Assembly (NCBI GenBank): GCA_001600635.1
Contig: BCKL01000020.1
Coordinates: 186,001 to 250,000 of the forward strand
Origin: Leucosporidium creatinivorum
Taxonomy: Eukaryota > Basidiomycota > Microbotryomycetes > Leucosporidiales > Leucosporidiaceae
Direction: 5' to 3'
DNA length: 64,000 nucleotides
In this document: piece by piece, positions 46,358 through 58,021 of the stretch
Position numbering within the stretch: position 1 is the stretch's first letter
Layout of the letters: each line of letters starts with the position of its first letter
Program-made: the position numbers and the translations under genes
The notes under the pieces: generated by a model
What the model was told of the DNA's origin: nothing
Databases searched by the model: none
The model's input: the letters and a program-made list of their open reading frames with translations, nothing else

Positions 46358-47385
46358 TGCGGCTCGAGGTTGTGGTTTGAGGCAAGCCTGAGATGCGCAC
46401 GGGGGACCACTTATTGGCCGGGTTGATGCTGTACAGTTCACGAAAAGGTAGAGAGAAACTAAAAATTGATCTCGCGGGTGCTCAGAGTACCGCTTCTTCT
46501 CCGTAAATCAACGCCGAAGTCCTTTCCCCTTTCGCAAGCCTTCGCCGAGCTGGTCAGCCCGAGCTGCTGAGGGCTGCGACAGGAATACTGAGGCATTGCA
46601 GGATCACAAGATATCGCAGGTAGCTACTCGCCCCTCCCCAACTGTTCTGCTCGTCTCTGTAGCGCTCGGAGGAAATTCGGACCCGCCCTTGCTCGCCGAG
46701 CTCTTCCAGCCGAAGCTGACTTGCGAGACCTTCTGCCTACGCAGGAACCTCATTGCGGTGGGCATCGCTCGTGACGAGCGACATGAAAAGCGAAGCTCGA
46801 AGGGGACGAGGGCGGCGAGGCGAAAGCGACTCAGCCGAGCTCGATTCGGCGATGACCACGAAACCTGTTCTCGACGTCGTACACAAGCCTCAGAGCCCTC
46901 GAGCAACCCCATGGACCGCTAAAACTGGGCTGAACGACTTGCACTAACTCGAGAGCGCAACTACGTACAGCTCGGCGCTCCAACCTGCTTCGGCGTTGAA
47001 AAAGGTGCTAGCGCTAGAGGCTTCGGGGAGCTGGAGGATGAGTTCGAAGCTCCGCGAAAACTTGAACGCATGTGTTACGTCCGTGTCGAGGCGCAGGACT
47101 CGCGTTCGAAGCAGCTCGTCCGCTTCATCAAGCTTCGGCGAGCAGGTCACGTGCTGGGATCTAACGCTGCTTCTCTGAGATTATCGTCGGGCTACAGAGC
47201 CAGAGCCCGCGTTCGAGGGTTACTATGCGAAGAGGGTCCTCAAGATGAAGGGAAGTGCGAGACCCCTGGATCGACGCCGCGCTGCCCTCTCACCGAGTTC
47301 AACTCTCGCTCTTTCGACTTCAAACAATCGCCTCTTCGCTCGACTTCTCGCCTACAATTCAGCGCGACCGCTCGAGGGCGCAGCC
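46358..47385. other. Divergent intergenic region, about 1 kb
   Basis: No gene can be supported. Open frames are short and lack domains. Promoters of the SRPBCC gene and of the coiled-coil gene should lie here. Confidence 0.45.
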
Positions 47386-50300
47386 ATGTCACTATGGTCC
47401 GAGTCGGGAGACCCCGCCCTGCTCAAGCTACAGCAGCAAGTGAGAACGCTGGACTCTGCCAAAGCCAACCTCCAACAAACGATCGCTTCCCTACAATCCG
47501 AGCTTAGCGAGATTAAGACTACGCACAAGGAGGACGTTTATCGACTACAGCAGGTGGAATGTAGGGCAGTAGAAGCGGAGGAGAAGTTGAGAAAGAAGCA
47601 TGAGGTGAGCGACAAACAACACGGGCTGAGCGAGGGGAGCTGGAACTGACCCTGGTGTGATACGCTACAGGAGCTCAAGCAGAGTTTGGTACAGAAATCC
47701 AACTCACAGCAAGCATGTCTTGCATTGGAGAAGCAACTCAAGGAAGAGAAGGACGAAACGAAGCGACTAACTTACGGTGAGCACTCTCAGCTCTATCGCC
47801 GAGGCTCTGTAGCTGACCAGAGCACGCGCACTACAGAACTCGAAGTTGTCTCCACCCGCTCCCAATCGACTACAGCAGCATCACGCGTCCACTCAGAGGA
47901 GAAGGCGGCGTTGGAGAAGCAGGTCAAGCTGCTCTCCTCCGAGCTCAAGAAGGCCGAACAGGCGTTGGAAAAGGAGAAAGAGAATAGTAATAGTGCTGTC
48001 AAGGGCTCCACCGCCACCTCCGTGAGTTCCGTCACCTCGTTCTCCCGCGCCGAGCAATGTTGACCGAGTCGCGTCTCTTGTTTGGCAGTCCTCCTCGGCG
48101 CGCACCTCCCTCGGACCAGCCGACCAGCAGCAGCGCAACCGATTCGGCTTTGGTGCTCCTAAGGGACGCGCCTCCCTCATCCCGTCATCCTCCGAAACGC
48201 CCGCGCGCCCCAGCTCGGCGCTCGGCTCCCATTCCTCCATCCCCGCCCCTTCCTCCAGCACCGGCAACAAATCGCGCCGCTCTTCCTCCTTCTCCGGTAT
48301 TCCCACTTCCTCTACTATCAACACCTCTACCGCGACTTCAGCGCCCCGCCTAGCTCAGCTCGAGCGGGACCTCGCCGAAGCTAAGACCAAGCTCTCCACC
48401 TCTGAATCCGATTTCCTGGGCGTCAAAACTAAGCTCGCAGGCAAGGAGCGCGAGTTGATGAACCTCGAGAACCGGTTGATGGCTGTCGAGCGGTCGCATT
48501 CCGACGAAATGGAGGCGCTGAAGGGGAAGTTGGAGGATGCGACCGACGAAGTGGAGGGCAAGAAGGAGGAGGTGGAGAGGGTGAGGAGTATGTTGCGGGG
48601 GGAGATTGAGAGCATGAGGAAGGAGGGGAGGGAGGAGAGGACGACCCTACTCGCCAAGATCGAGAGGATGAAGAATGAGTTGGAGAAGAGGGAGAAGGAG
48701 TTGGAGGGGAGTGAGGTCGGAAGGGAGGAGGTTGAGCAGCAGCTTGAGGGGGTCAAGAAAGCGTTGGAGGAAGTGAGGACGAGGACGAGTAAGGCGATTG
48801 ACGAGTTGAGGGGACAGAAGGCTGAGGCCGAACGAGCGTTAACGGCCAAGCCTACGACCAACCACTCGGACGATGACAAGAAGCGCCTAGAGGCGGAGGT
48901 CGAGGACGTCAAGCAGCAACTCGCCGTCGCCGAGTCTCGAATCGCCGAGCTCGAATCGAAGGAGGTCGTCGTCGATCGCTCGGCGGAGGTCGAGCAGCTC
49001 GAGCGGGACTTGGAGGAGGCGAAGGAAGGAGCTAGGGAGTTGGAGGGGAGTAAGAGGATGTTGGTGGAGCAGGTTGAGGAGTTTGGGAGGAGGGAGAGGG
49101 AGTGGGAGGAGAGGGAGAAGGAGCTTGGAGAGGTTGCTGAGCGGGGAGAGGACGAGTTGGAGGCGATGAAGTGAGTGCCTAGCTCTTCTTTTCGTGATTT
49201 CCCGAGCTTTCGCTGACGTACTTTATCCTGGCACAGAGCCGAGCTCACCACCCTCCGCAGCTCCATCACCGACGCCCCCTCAACCGAGTCCCTCACCTCC
49301 TCCCTCGCCTCCGTCCAATCCCAACTCACGACCAAAGAGTCCGAAATCGCCTCCCTCAACACCCTCCTCGCCTCCACCACCGTAGCCCACGCCCTCGCGA
49401 CCTCCACCCTAGAAAGCACCGTCTCGGACCTCCAAACCGAGCGCGACACCCTCTCTAACTCGCTCGCTACCCTCGAGGCTCAACTCGAGACCCTCACTTC
49501 TGACCTCGCCATCACCTCCACTTCCCTCGAGAAGGCCGAAGCCCTTAACGCCCAGCTCGAGGAGACCATCCTCAACCTCCGACAAGAGCGCGACGCCGCG
49601 GCCGCGGATCTTGACAAGGTCAACGTCGCTCTCGCCTCCCTTCTCACGGAGAAGGAGGACGCCACTCGCCTCGCCTCATCCCAGCAGGAGGAGCTCATCA
49701 ACCTCGAGCAAGCGCTCCATCAACGCGACGCCCAGATCACCTCCCTCACCGCCTCCCACTCCGACGCACCGACTCGCACGCACGTCGAGCAGCTCGAACA
49801 ACGTCTTGCAGAAGCGAAGGAGCACGCCGCCGACCTCACCGAGCAACTCGGGTCGATGGAGCAGTTCGAGTCGCTCCGAGTCGAGCAGCGGAGGGAGTTG
49901 GAGGGGCAGGTCGCGGGGTTGGAGGCGACGATTGTGGAGCTGCAGGAGGAGTTGGAGACGATGGAGGGGAGGTCAAAGGAGGAGATCGCCAGGACGGAGC
50001 AGGAGAGGGAGGGGGAAAGGAGGAGGGCGGAGGAGGCCGAGCTCCGCGTCGAGCAGGTCGAGGGTTCGCTCGAGGAAAAGGAGGCCGCCCTCGCCGCGCT
50101 GGAGGAGAAGAACGAGCAGCTCGAATCCACCATCGTCGACCTCGAACTCGGCGTTGCCCGGCTAGCCAAGACGGAGTATCAGCTCGCCAACGCCAACGCC
50201 GAATTGGACGCCCTTCGCTCGACCGCCGAGGAGGGGTCGCTCGTTGCTATGCAAGAAGCTGGCGAGCTTCAAGCGAGAATCACGGCGCAGGAAGCAGAGA

Positions 50301-53300
50301 TTGACGACCTCAAGCTTCAAATCGCTGGTGTCGATGCTCTTTGCTTAACGTTGGTGAAGGAGAAGGAGAAGGTCGGGGCTCTTTCGCAGGAGGTCGCTCG
50401 AGCCAAGGAGGAGGCCTCCACCACCGAGCTCGCCACGACGGACCGCCTCGCTATCCTCACCGCCCGCGCCGAGAAAGCCGAATCCGACGTGCACCACCTC
50501 CGCTCCAAATTGGACGAGACGACCGCTCGATTGGTCGACAGCACCGACTTACTCGCGCAGAGCCAGGCCGACCTCCAGCGCGACCCCTCCCCTCTTCCCT
50601 CTCCCACCACCCCTACCTTCTCCTCTCACGACGCCTCAATCCTCGTCTCCCGCCTCCGCGAAGAGCGGGACGACCTCCGCCTTCGCCTGGACTTCGCTCG
50701 TACCGAGTCGGCCTACCGCGTCCAAGCGCTACAGGAACGTCTCTCCGAAACTGAGGAGGCCAAAGCGAGGGAAGTGTCGGCGATGCAGGTCGCCCTCGTG
50801 GAGAAGACGGCAGAGTTGGGAGCGGAGAGGGAGAGCAGGGAGATGGCCGAGAGAAGGGAGGAGGAAGCGGAGAGGGATGTCGAGGCGTTGGATGGGGAGT
50901 TGGCGAGGGCGGAGGAGAAGGTGGGAGAGGTGGAGAGGAGGTTGGAGGAGTTGACTGCTGAGGTGAGTTTACTGTCCTCTTGAGCTGAGTCGAGACTGAG
51001 CTGACCACTCCTCGCGCCGCGCACACAGCTCGAAACCCAACTTGACCAATCCCATCAAGCCCTCGAAGTCTCTTCCGCCGAGCTCGACGCCTTCCGCCAG
51101 GCAGCCGAGGAGTCGCAACACGCCCTCGCCGAAGCTACTGCCCGTGTGCAGGAGCTGGAAGAGGCGCTCAAGGTCGCCGAGGATCGTCTGGACGGGGCTG
51201 CGGATGCCGTAGACGTGGAGATGGTCGCTTCGCTGCAGAAAGAGGTTGAGGAGTTGCAGGCTCGGTGGGTTGATAGATTCTCGAGACTGTCGAACTTTCG
51301 CTGATTCGTCTGCTCCTCACAGGGTCCTCCGCCGCACTGAGACCATCGGACGCCACGAGCAGACCATCGCTCAACTGCAGAACCGTCTGGCCGACTCGGA
51401 TGACGAGGACGACGCCGATACCGCCGAGATGGTTCCTCAACCCACCACCGCTGCCGAGCTCGCCAACGCCAAAGCCCAGCTGGAGGAGGAGGAGCACATC
51501 CGCGCCGACCTCGAGGAGCAACTTCATCTCGTCACCGAGGATCTCGACGAGGCTCGGGAGCAGCTCACTCAAAGCCGAGCGGCGAGGGAGGAAGCGGAGA
51601 GGGAGTTGCAGGCTGCTCTTGATGCAGAGGCGACTTTGTGCAACCAGCTTCGCGATGTGACGAGTCATTTGGAGGAGGTCGAGGCTGCCCATGAGGCTTT
51701 GCAGGCCGACTACGACGACCTGGTCCCTCGCCACGAGCAGCTCGAGACCGACCACCAGGGCCTCAAGACTCGACTCGACACCCTCCAACTCGCCCACTCG
51801 ACCGCTCTCGACCGTTTCGGCTCCCTCGAGGACGACCTCTCGGCAACGGAGGAGCGCCACGCCGAAGCGATGGGCCAACTCGAGTCCGCTCGCGCGAGCT
51901 TCGAGGCTCTTCGTCCGTCGCTCTCGATCATGGAGACGAGGCTGGAGGACGCGATTACCGAGAAGCACGCGCTTGAGCAGCAGGTCGCCGAGAAGAATGA
52001 TGTCGTCGTCACCCTCCGCCGGTCGGTCGTCAAGCTCGAGGAGGCCAAGATCAAGTTGGCGCAAGACCTCGAGGCGGCTACCAACATCGTTCAGTCGTCG
52101 TCGGTCGATGGTGGAAGGACCGCTGAGATGGAGCAGGAGCTGGAGGGACTTCGCGCGTCGCTTGCGGAGGCGGAGGAGAAGCTCGTCGAGGCGAAGGCTT
52201 CGCGCGAGGAGCTTGAGGCGTCGCATGCTGCTGAGTACGAGGCGCTCGAGAAGGAGTTGGAGTTGGTCGCTAGCTCGCAGAGTGGAGAGGAGGAGGAGCT
52301 TACTCGCGTCAAGGGAGTGCTCGCTGCTGCTTCGCACAGGATCATCGAAGTGAGTGCTACTCTACGATCCCGCGACTGCGGCTCCGCTGACGGTGTTCTC
52401 CGAACAGCTCGACACTCTCCGCGCCGAGGCTCAACAGGCGCTCGAAGCTGCTCGGCTCACCGTCACCGACCTCACCTCGCGCCTCTCCACCACCGAGTCC
52501 GACCTGCTCGAGGCCAAGACCGCCCTCGACACCTCGACTTCGACACTCGCTACCGTCCAGCAGCAACTTGACGATCAAGTCGCCGCCGGACAACGTCACG
52601 AGGAGGAGGCTGCTGCCCTCCAAGAACGTCTCAACTCGGCTTCGGTCGATCACACCGCCGCTCAGGAAGAGTCCCGCCAACGCATCGCTCAACTCGAGGA
52701 GGATCTCAACGCCGCTCGCTCGGAACTCGCCGACACGGTGCAAGCCATGGACGCCAACGAGCAAGCTTCACGCGTCGAGCTGGACGAAGTCACCCGCCGC
52801 CTCGAGCACCTCACTGCCGAGAAGATTTCGCTCTCCACCGCCCTCTCGCAAGCCCAAGACGACGTTGCGGCTCTCAAAGCCCAGCTGGAGGACTCTTCGC
52901 GCGGGTCGGCTCAAGTCGAGCTGCTCGAGACGCAGCTTCATGAGGCGCAGCGCGAGATTGAGGGATTGGGCGAGTTGGTGCAGTCCGAGAGGGATGCGCT
53001 CAAGCTGCAGAAGGAGGTGGTGGGCAAGGTTGAGAGCGCGAGGGATGCGGCGATGAGGGAGAATAAGACGTTGAGGTCGCTGGCGAGGGGCGCGGAGGGC
53101 GAGGTTGAGGCGTTGAAGGGCGAGAATGCTCGTGAGTTCGTTCCGAGGCTTCCCTTTTGACATCATGACTGACCTCTTTCGCGGTCGGCAGGTCTCGACA
53201 AGGTCGCTGCCGCTCTTGAGCAGGACAACCTGAGTCTCGACGCTCGTACGTTTCCCGTCTGCTTCTCACGAAAGTTACAAGCTAACCCCGATTTCTCCAC

Positions 53301-54171
53301 AGGCCTTCGCGAGATCGAGGAGACTTCGCAAGCCCACCTCACCGAGCTGCTCGACACCCTCCAGATCGCCGAGGAGCGCAAGGCTGAGGTCGAGCGTCAG
53401 GTCGTCGTGCTCGAGCAGCAGATTGGCGAACTTGAGGCTTCACTCGCCGCTGCACCGTCCGCCCAGCAGGCCAACACCACCGAGCTTGAGGAGACCATCA
53501 AGGAGCTCAGCCAACAGCTCGAGTCTAAGGCCGCCGAGGTCGAGGACACCGACGAGAAGTACATGGAGGTGCGTTGCTCCAGTCTTGCATCTCTCGGGAG
53601 TGTGTACTGATCTTTTTCTCTCCGCGAACAGGTCCTCAAGTCGCAGAAGCGCCACCTCTCGCAGATCGAGCGCCTCAAGGCCAAGATCTCCTCCCTCCAG
53701 CGCGACCTCACCAACGCCAGAGCTGCCGCCGCCAACGGCGCTGCTCCACCACCACCTACTACTCCAGCTCCCGCACCTGCACCCGCACCCACCTCCCGCG
53801 CCATCGCCGAGCCCTCCTCGGCTGGCAAGAAGCGTCAAGCGCCTCAAGACTTTGACCCTCTCCCTTCCGCAACCACCACTCCCCGCGCCATCGTCGCACT
53901 CGCTCCCTCTCGCGCTCCTTCCTCCGCCCCTCGGACAGTAGAGAAGGAGAACTCGGTCACTCGTCCTCGATCCGACTCGGCCTCGAAGCGCAAGCCAGCT
54001 CCTTCGGCCGATGGACTCGTCCCTCTCAAGCCAGCCGCCATCTCACCACCACCACGGGAGGCGCTCAAGGTCGTCGAGGCTAATGGAGCGGCGATGGATG
54101 CGGCTAAGCCATCCAAGGTGGACGAGCTGAGGGCGAGGTTAGCAGCGCAGAGGTCGAGGCCGGTCGCTTAG
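47386..54171 (+). CDS. Giant coiled-coil protein (2,054 residues) with a C-terminal KEN box
   Basis: Eleven exons: 47386-47604, 47671-47776, 47837-48021, 48089-49170, 49237-50962, 51029-51264, 51323-52349, 52408-53131, 53192-53245, 53303-53568, 53632-54171. They total 6,165 nt. It starts MSLWSESGDPALLKLQQQV. Almost the whole length is heptad-rich Glu/Leu/Ala/Gln coiled coil. Breaks are a Ser-rich linker (about residues 170-240), a short acidic segment (LADSDDEDDADTAEMV) and a Pro/Ala linker near residue 1,915. The last 180 residues are not coiled: they hold VEKENSVTRP, with a KEN box (53944-53952), followed by SASKRKPAPS, a basic patch. It could be a spindle-pole, kinetochore or vesicle-tether scaffold. 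The KEN box favours a cell-cycle-regulated protein, but I cannot name the family. Confidence 0.85.
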
Positions 54172-54545
54172 GGTCGAGGGGAGGGCGCTTTCGTGTTTCA
54201 TTGGGAGGACTTTACTAGTGACCTTCATTTTACCTATTACTTGGCACTATATACCATCTTGTAACAAGAGTTTCGAATCATCTCGGCGTTGTAGAGCGCT
54301 CGGCGCCGAGCTTGTCTTCGCGAGTCGAATGAGGCTTGCTGCTCGTGACCTCTACTGGAAGGAAGTGTGAGGAGGAACCGCTACTCAGAGCCATGAGAGC
54401 CAACACGTATCGCACCTCCAAACAGCGAGCCCCCCTTCTTCCCGTTCCCTCGCGAATCGAGCTTTTCGTCTTTTGCTCTCCTACTTCTACCTCTTCGCCG
54501 CGTCTCGTCTCGTCTCGCTGCTCAACATCGCTACAAAGCTACAGG
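54172..54545. other. Intergenic with duplicated leader of the F-box copy B gene
   Basis: No separate gene. From about 54454 the DNA (GCGAATCGAGCTTTTCGTCT, then TGCTCTCC) matches the leader of the minus-strand paralogue near 33010-33034. Both leaders end GCTACAAAGCTACAG just before the start codon. Confidence 0.6.
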
Positions 54546-55848
54546 ATGGAAGCTGCTACTCTGCCCACCGACTTCACCACCTTCCACACCCTCCCAATCG
54601 AGCTCAAGCGCGACATCCTCATCCTCGCTCAAGCAGACTCGCTCGACGCTCAAATGTCTCGCAGGAGCACCGGAGTACGCCTCACCATCGCCCACGTCTG
54701 CCTGGAGTGGCGCAAGATCGCTTTCGAGGATCTGAAGCTCTTCCAAGCCGTCCTCGTCGACACGCCCAGCGACGCGCGAGCTCTGCTCGCTCTGGTCGAG
54801 TCCGATGGCGGAGAATCTAAAGACGGGCTCGAAGCTCTACAAGCACGCTTCGAGGAAGTCTCGATAAACAACGAGACGGAGCAGAGCCCGCAACGACCTT
54901 TCCCCGTGGGATCAGGGCTCGCCGACGTGATCAACAGGCTGCACATTGGCACTCTCCGTCCTTGGCCTCTCGAGATCCACGCAAACCCTCGAGCCGCTGC
55001 TTACACGATGGATCTTCGCGTGGTGGTCGGACCCTTCCCTTTTCTCGAGGAGCTGGAGATTTCGGGCTTCGTCGACGATGCTCTTGAGGATTGGATCGAG
55101 TACCAACCTCGTACGTCTACTCACTGGTAGGCTGTGAGCTTTGTGAGCTAACAGCCCTGCTGCTCCAGACCTTCGTCGCCTCACGTTCCGCTCGTGCAAG
55201 CTCCGCGTATCGACCGAAGAAGCTTTCCATTCGCCCAAGCTCGAACACCTCCAGATCACCGACACGCTCTTCTTCGAACCCATCCACAAGTGGCTCCAAG
55301 CCTCAGGACTTCCTAAGCTCAAGTCCTTCGCCTTCGTGCGCAACGCCGAGCTGCAGCGCTTGAGGAATTGGGAGGGGAAGTTCGAGCTCTCCATGCGCCC
55401 CATCGACACCCACGAGCTCGATCACAAACTCTTCCTCGACCTCGACCACCTCTCTTTCTGGGACGGAGAGCCCAGCTACATGAACTTGCCGCTCGAGCTT
55501 GAATCGTTCGAGGGCCCCGAAAGCTTCTTCCCCCAGCCCAGCGTCCTCGACCAACTCAGCTTCCTCAGGTCCCTCACCATTCGCCGCAATGGCCTCAAAG
55601 CAATGGGCTCGATGCAGCATCCTCTAGCGCACGTCGACGACGAGGCGTTGCAATACCTCGTCGAAAACGCCTGGCCGAGCGGACTCGAGCAAATCATCGT
55701 TCCCTGGACGTGGCCCACCAAAGCCGACTACAAGAGCCTCGCCAGTCGCTGCGATGGAGATGTAATCGAGCTCAACGCTGAGAAGGATCCCGAGATGGCT
55801 AGGGAGAGGAGGCTTTTCGAGATTTGGAAGAAGGCGCATGAGACGTGA
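54546..55848 (+). CDS. F-box-type protein, inverted-pair copy B
   Basis: Two exons, 54546-55110 and 55169-55848, total 1,245 nt, or 414 residues. It starts MEAATLPTDFTTFHTLPIEL (F-box opening KRDILILAQADSLD), then VRLTIAHVCLEWRKIAFEDL. LRR-like segments are PFLEELEISGFVDD, HLRRLTFRSCKLRV, KLEHLQITDTLFFE and LSFLRSLTIRRNGL. It is the closest relative of the minus-strand gene at 31.6-32.9 kb: the first exons are the same length (565 bases), and the proteins share MEAAT, the HTLPIELKR block, RPWPLEI, ASGLPKLKSFAF and SLTIRR. Here the intron is normal (GTACGT, GAGCTAACAG, CTCCAG). Probable SCF adaptor. Confidence 0.85.
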
Positions 55849-56449
55849 TGCTTCGAGCTCGGTCGAGGGCTTTGCGGGGGCCGACGTGAGATATGGGAAG
55901 TCTCGAGGTTGTCATAGGTATTCAGCTTTGCTTTCCCCGCTTGCAATGTCTACTCCCGATTCCGCTTGCTCGTAGCCTTCGGCGCGCATCGACCGTCTCG
56001 TCCTTCTGCGAGCCTCGTTCATCGACAGTCTCGTCCTTCGGCGCTCCTACACATCCCTCCCCTTCGCAATCACAGCAAGATGACACTCCCCAACAACCTC
56101 GCTTCTGCGCCAACTTGCATCAACGAGAAACGCCCTACACTCAATCGCCGAACTAAGCGTCCAGCCAGAACATGGAGGGAAAAGGAAGAAGGGAATACTG
56201 TAGCAAACGTTGATATCGGCCTCTGCACTGTCGGCAAGGGGTTGAAAAAGGAAGGAGCTCTCTTTGGGGTGCAGCAGGGATACAAAAGGATTGCCGAAGC
56301 AGCTGAGTCGCTCGGGACGTTGCTCGCTGAGGGAAGACGTCCGCGGCGTCCACTCTCTTCGCGCGGCGGGCCAGTGTAACATAAAACGCACTGCAATATA
56401 CTTAGTAAGTGTTCCTCCAACATAGCACGCTCTACTCGCTCCAGCAACT
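55849..56449. other. Intergenic between convergent F-box genes
   Basis: No gene is supported. It contains two copies of a GTCTCGTCCTTC-like phrase near 55998-56038 with CTTCGGCGC close by, an imperfect local repeat of about 33 bases. Confidence 0.45.
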
Positions 56450-58021
56450 CTACAGCTCGTCGTCCGAGACGTCCTCCCATCCCCTGGCATCACCCCAGCT
56501 CCGGCCGTACCCTTCGAGATCATCGTAACGCTCCTGCCCAGAATAGTAGCCCATCTCATCCTCGTCCTCGTCCAGGTCATCGTCCAGGTCATCGTCCAGC
56601 TCATCCTCCAAGTCCCAAGCCTCATCCTCCTCATCCTCCTCCTCCATCTCGACCTTGGCGAGGTTCCCGCTGGCAGTGATCTGGAGTTGACAAAAGGCGT
56701 CCATCTTGTCGTAAGGTAGATTGATATGCCGGAGCGTCGGCTTCCATGCGCCGTCAACGAGGGCGATGAGCGTGGAGATGGGTGTGGCGAGCGTGCACTT
56801 GCCGAGGGTGAGGCGGGCGACGGGAGAGTCGGAGAAGGAAGAGACGAAGCTACCGGTGTGATTGAGGACGTTTAAATAGAGTTGTGTGAGATGGGGGAGA
56901 GCGAGGGTGGCAAGCGGACGGGGAGGAGGTCGAGTGGAGAGAGGGGCGGGGGCAGCCTCGGGCCGAGAGAGGTAGAAGTCGTTAATGTCGAGCTCGACGA
57001 GGGTGTCGCTAAATTGGCGGATAAGGGGAAGGAGAGCAGTCGCGAGTAGGCTGTCCTCGTCGGGTGATGATGCTCGGCCTAGAGTGATCTCGAGCCTGGC
57101 GAGCGGCACTCGACTCCAGTCCGCCCGCAGGAGCTCCGGCGAGAGCAGGGCCTGGTGTTCGATAGCCAGCTTCTTGAGCTTAGTCATGCTGGTGAGCGCG
57201 TGGACGAGGGCTCGAGGGGCGAGAGTCGGCGCCGAGGCGGACAGCGGTTGAAGCCAGTCCTCGCGCTCCTCGAATTCGAGAGACAGCGAAGTCAACTCGG
57301 GGAGGTGAGCTAGCCAGCCCTGGGCAATCTTCTCCCGATAGGTGATGTCCACTAGCTCGTAGGTAGTGAGCTCAAGGGTGTGCAGGTGAGGAGCGTGGGT
57401 GCAGAGGGCCTGGAGAAGCGCCTTGTACGCCTCATCGTCGCGTTGGAGCTGGTAGTCGACGGCCAGAGTGTTGAGTGTAGGGAGGAGTCGGACGATGAAA
57501 GCGTGTAGGTAGGTCTCCAGATACCCGGCAAAGAGCGGCGTCCGCTCCATGATCGAAAGCAGGCGACTTTCATCCGCCGGCAGTTCCAAGAGCTTGGTGA
57601 CAAGCTTTGTCTCTGCCGGCGTGGGTGTCGGCGGCCGAGGTAGATAAGAGCCGGGTGCACGGGTGTAGGCGTCGGAGAAGCTGAGCTCCTTGATGTGCTC
57701 GGCGTGGCGGGGGATGATGGTGGTAGCGCAGAAGACTAGGTCGCCGAGGCTCTTTCCGTCGAGGTCGAGGCTCTGCGAGAGATGAAGATCAGCCGGGAAG
57801 AGAAAGTTGGATCCACCATACACTAGACTCATCTTCCATAGCGAGGGTACTGCGAGCCGATGGAATGTCAAGTCGACCTCGGAGAGAGCGCGAAGACTAC
57901 GCTCGCCGGCGCGCAGGTCATTGATATTGAAGTCCTCTTCAAACCCCACAAGATGAAGGATCTTCTGCTTGAGTTCGACTGGCAGGTTCGTCAGGGAGGC
58001 GGGCTTGCCGTCGTAAGGCAT
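56450..58021 (-). CDS. F-box/LRR protein with acidic C-terminal tail
   Basis: One uninterrupted frame, 523 residues, intronless unlike most neighbours. It starts MPYDGKPASLTNLPVELKQK with an F-box core (LPVELKQKILHLVGF ... LSEVDLTFHRLAVPSLWK). It then carries a long array of LRR-like segments (HLHTLELTTYELVD, LPELTSLSLEFEE, MTKLKKLAIEHQALL, RLEITLGRAS, HLTQLYLNVLNHTG, RLTLGKCTLA). The end is very acidic: EMEEEDEEDEAWDLEDELDD, then an Asp-Asp-Leu repeat and EDEDEMGYY. The Asp run comes from a direct repeat of GATGACCTGGAC-type units. The chosen start is the first Met; the F-box follows within 15 residues. Probable ubiquitin-ligase adaptor, substrate unknown. Confidence 0.82.
   Translation of the reverse strand: MPYDGKPASLTNLPVELKQKILHLVGFEEDFNINDLRAGERSLRALSEVDLTFHRLAVPSLWKMSLVYGGSNFLFPADLHLSQSLDLDGKSLGDLVFCATTIIPRHAEHIKELSFSDAYTRAPGSYLPRPPTPTPAETKLVTKLLELPADESRLLSIMERTPLFAGYLETYLHAFIVRLLPTLNTLAVDYQLQRDDEAYKALLQALCTHAPHLHTLELTTYELVDITYREKIAQGWLAHLPELTSLSLEFEEREDWLQPLSASAPTLAPRALVHALTSMTKLKKLAIEHQALLSPELLRADWSRVPLARLEITLGRASSPDEDSLLATALLPLIRQFSDTLVELDINDFYLSRPEAAPAPLSTRPPPRPLATLALPHLTQLYLNVLNHTGSFVSSFSDSPVARLTLGKCTLATPISTLIALVDGAWKPTLRHINLPYDKMDAFCQLQITASGNLAKVEMEEEDEEDEAWDLEDELDDDLDDDLDEDEDEMGYYSGQERYDDLEGYGRSWGDARGWEDVSDDEL

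Noticed and set aside
46596-46922. 108-codon plus-strand frame in the gap before the coiled-coil gene
   Set aside because: It has no domain, no paralogue in the window and no splice pattern; it is probably chance in GC-rich DNA.
48355-49449. Long minus-strand frame (364 codons) opposite the coiled-coil gene
   Set aside because: It is Ser/Arg-rich and is the reverse complement of Glu/Leu coiled-coil codons. It lacks introns, domains or a start context, so it is a shadow.
51168-52337. Minus-strand frame of 389 codons inside the coiled-coil gene
   Set aside because: Same reason: Leu-rich antisense of a Glu/Gln-rich region, with no recognisable protein.
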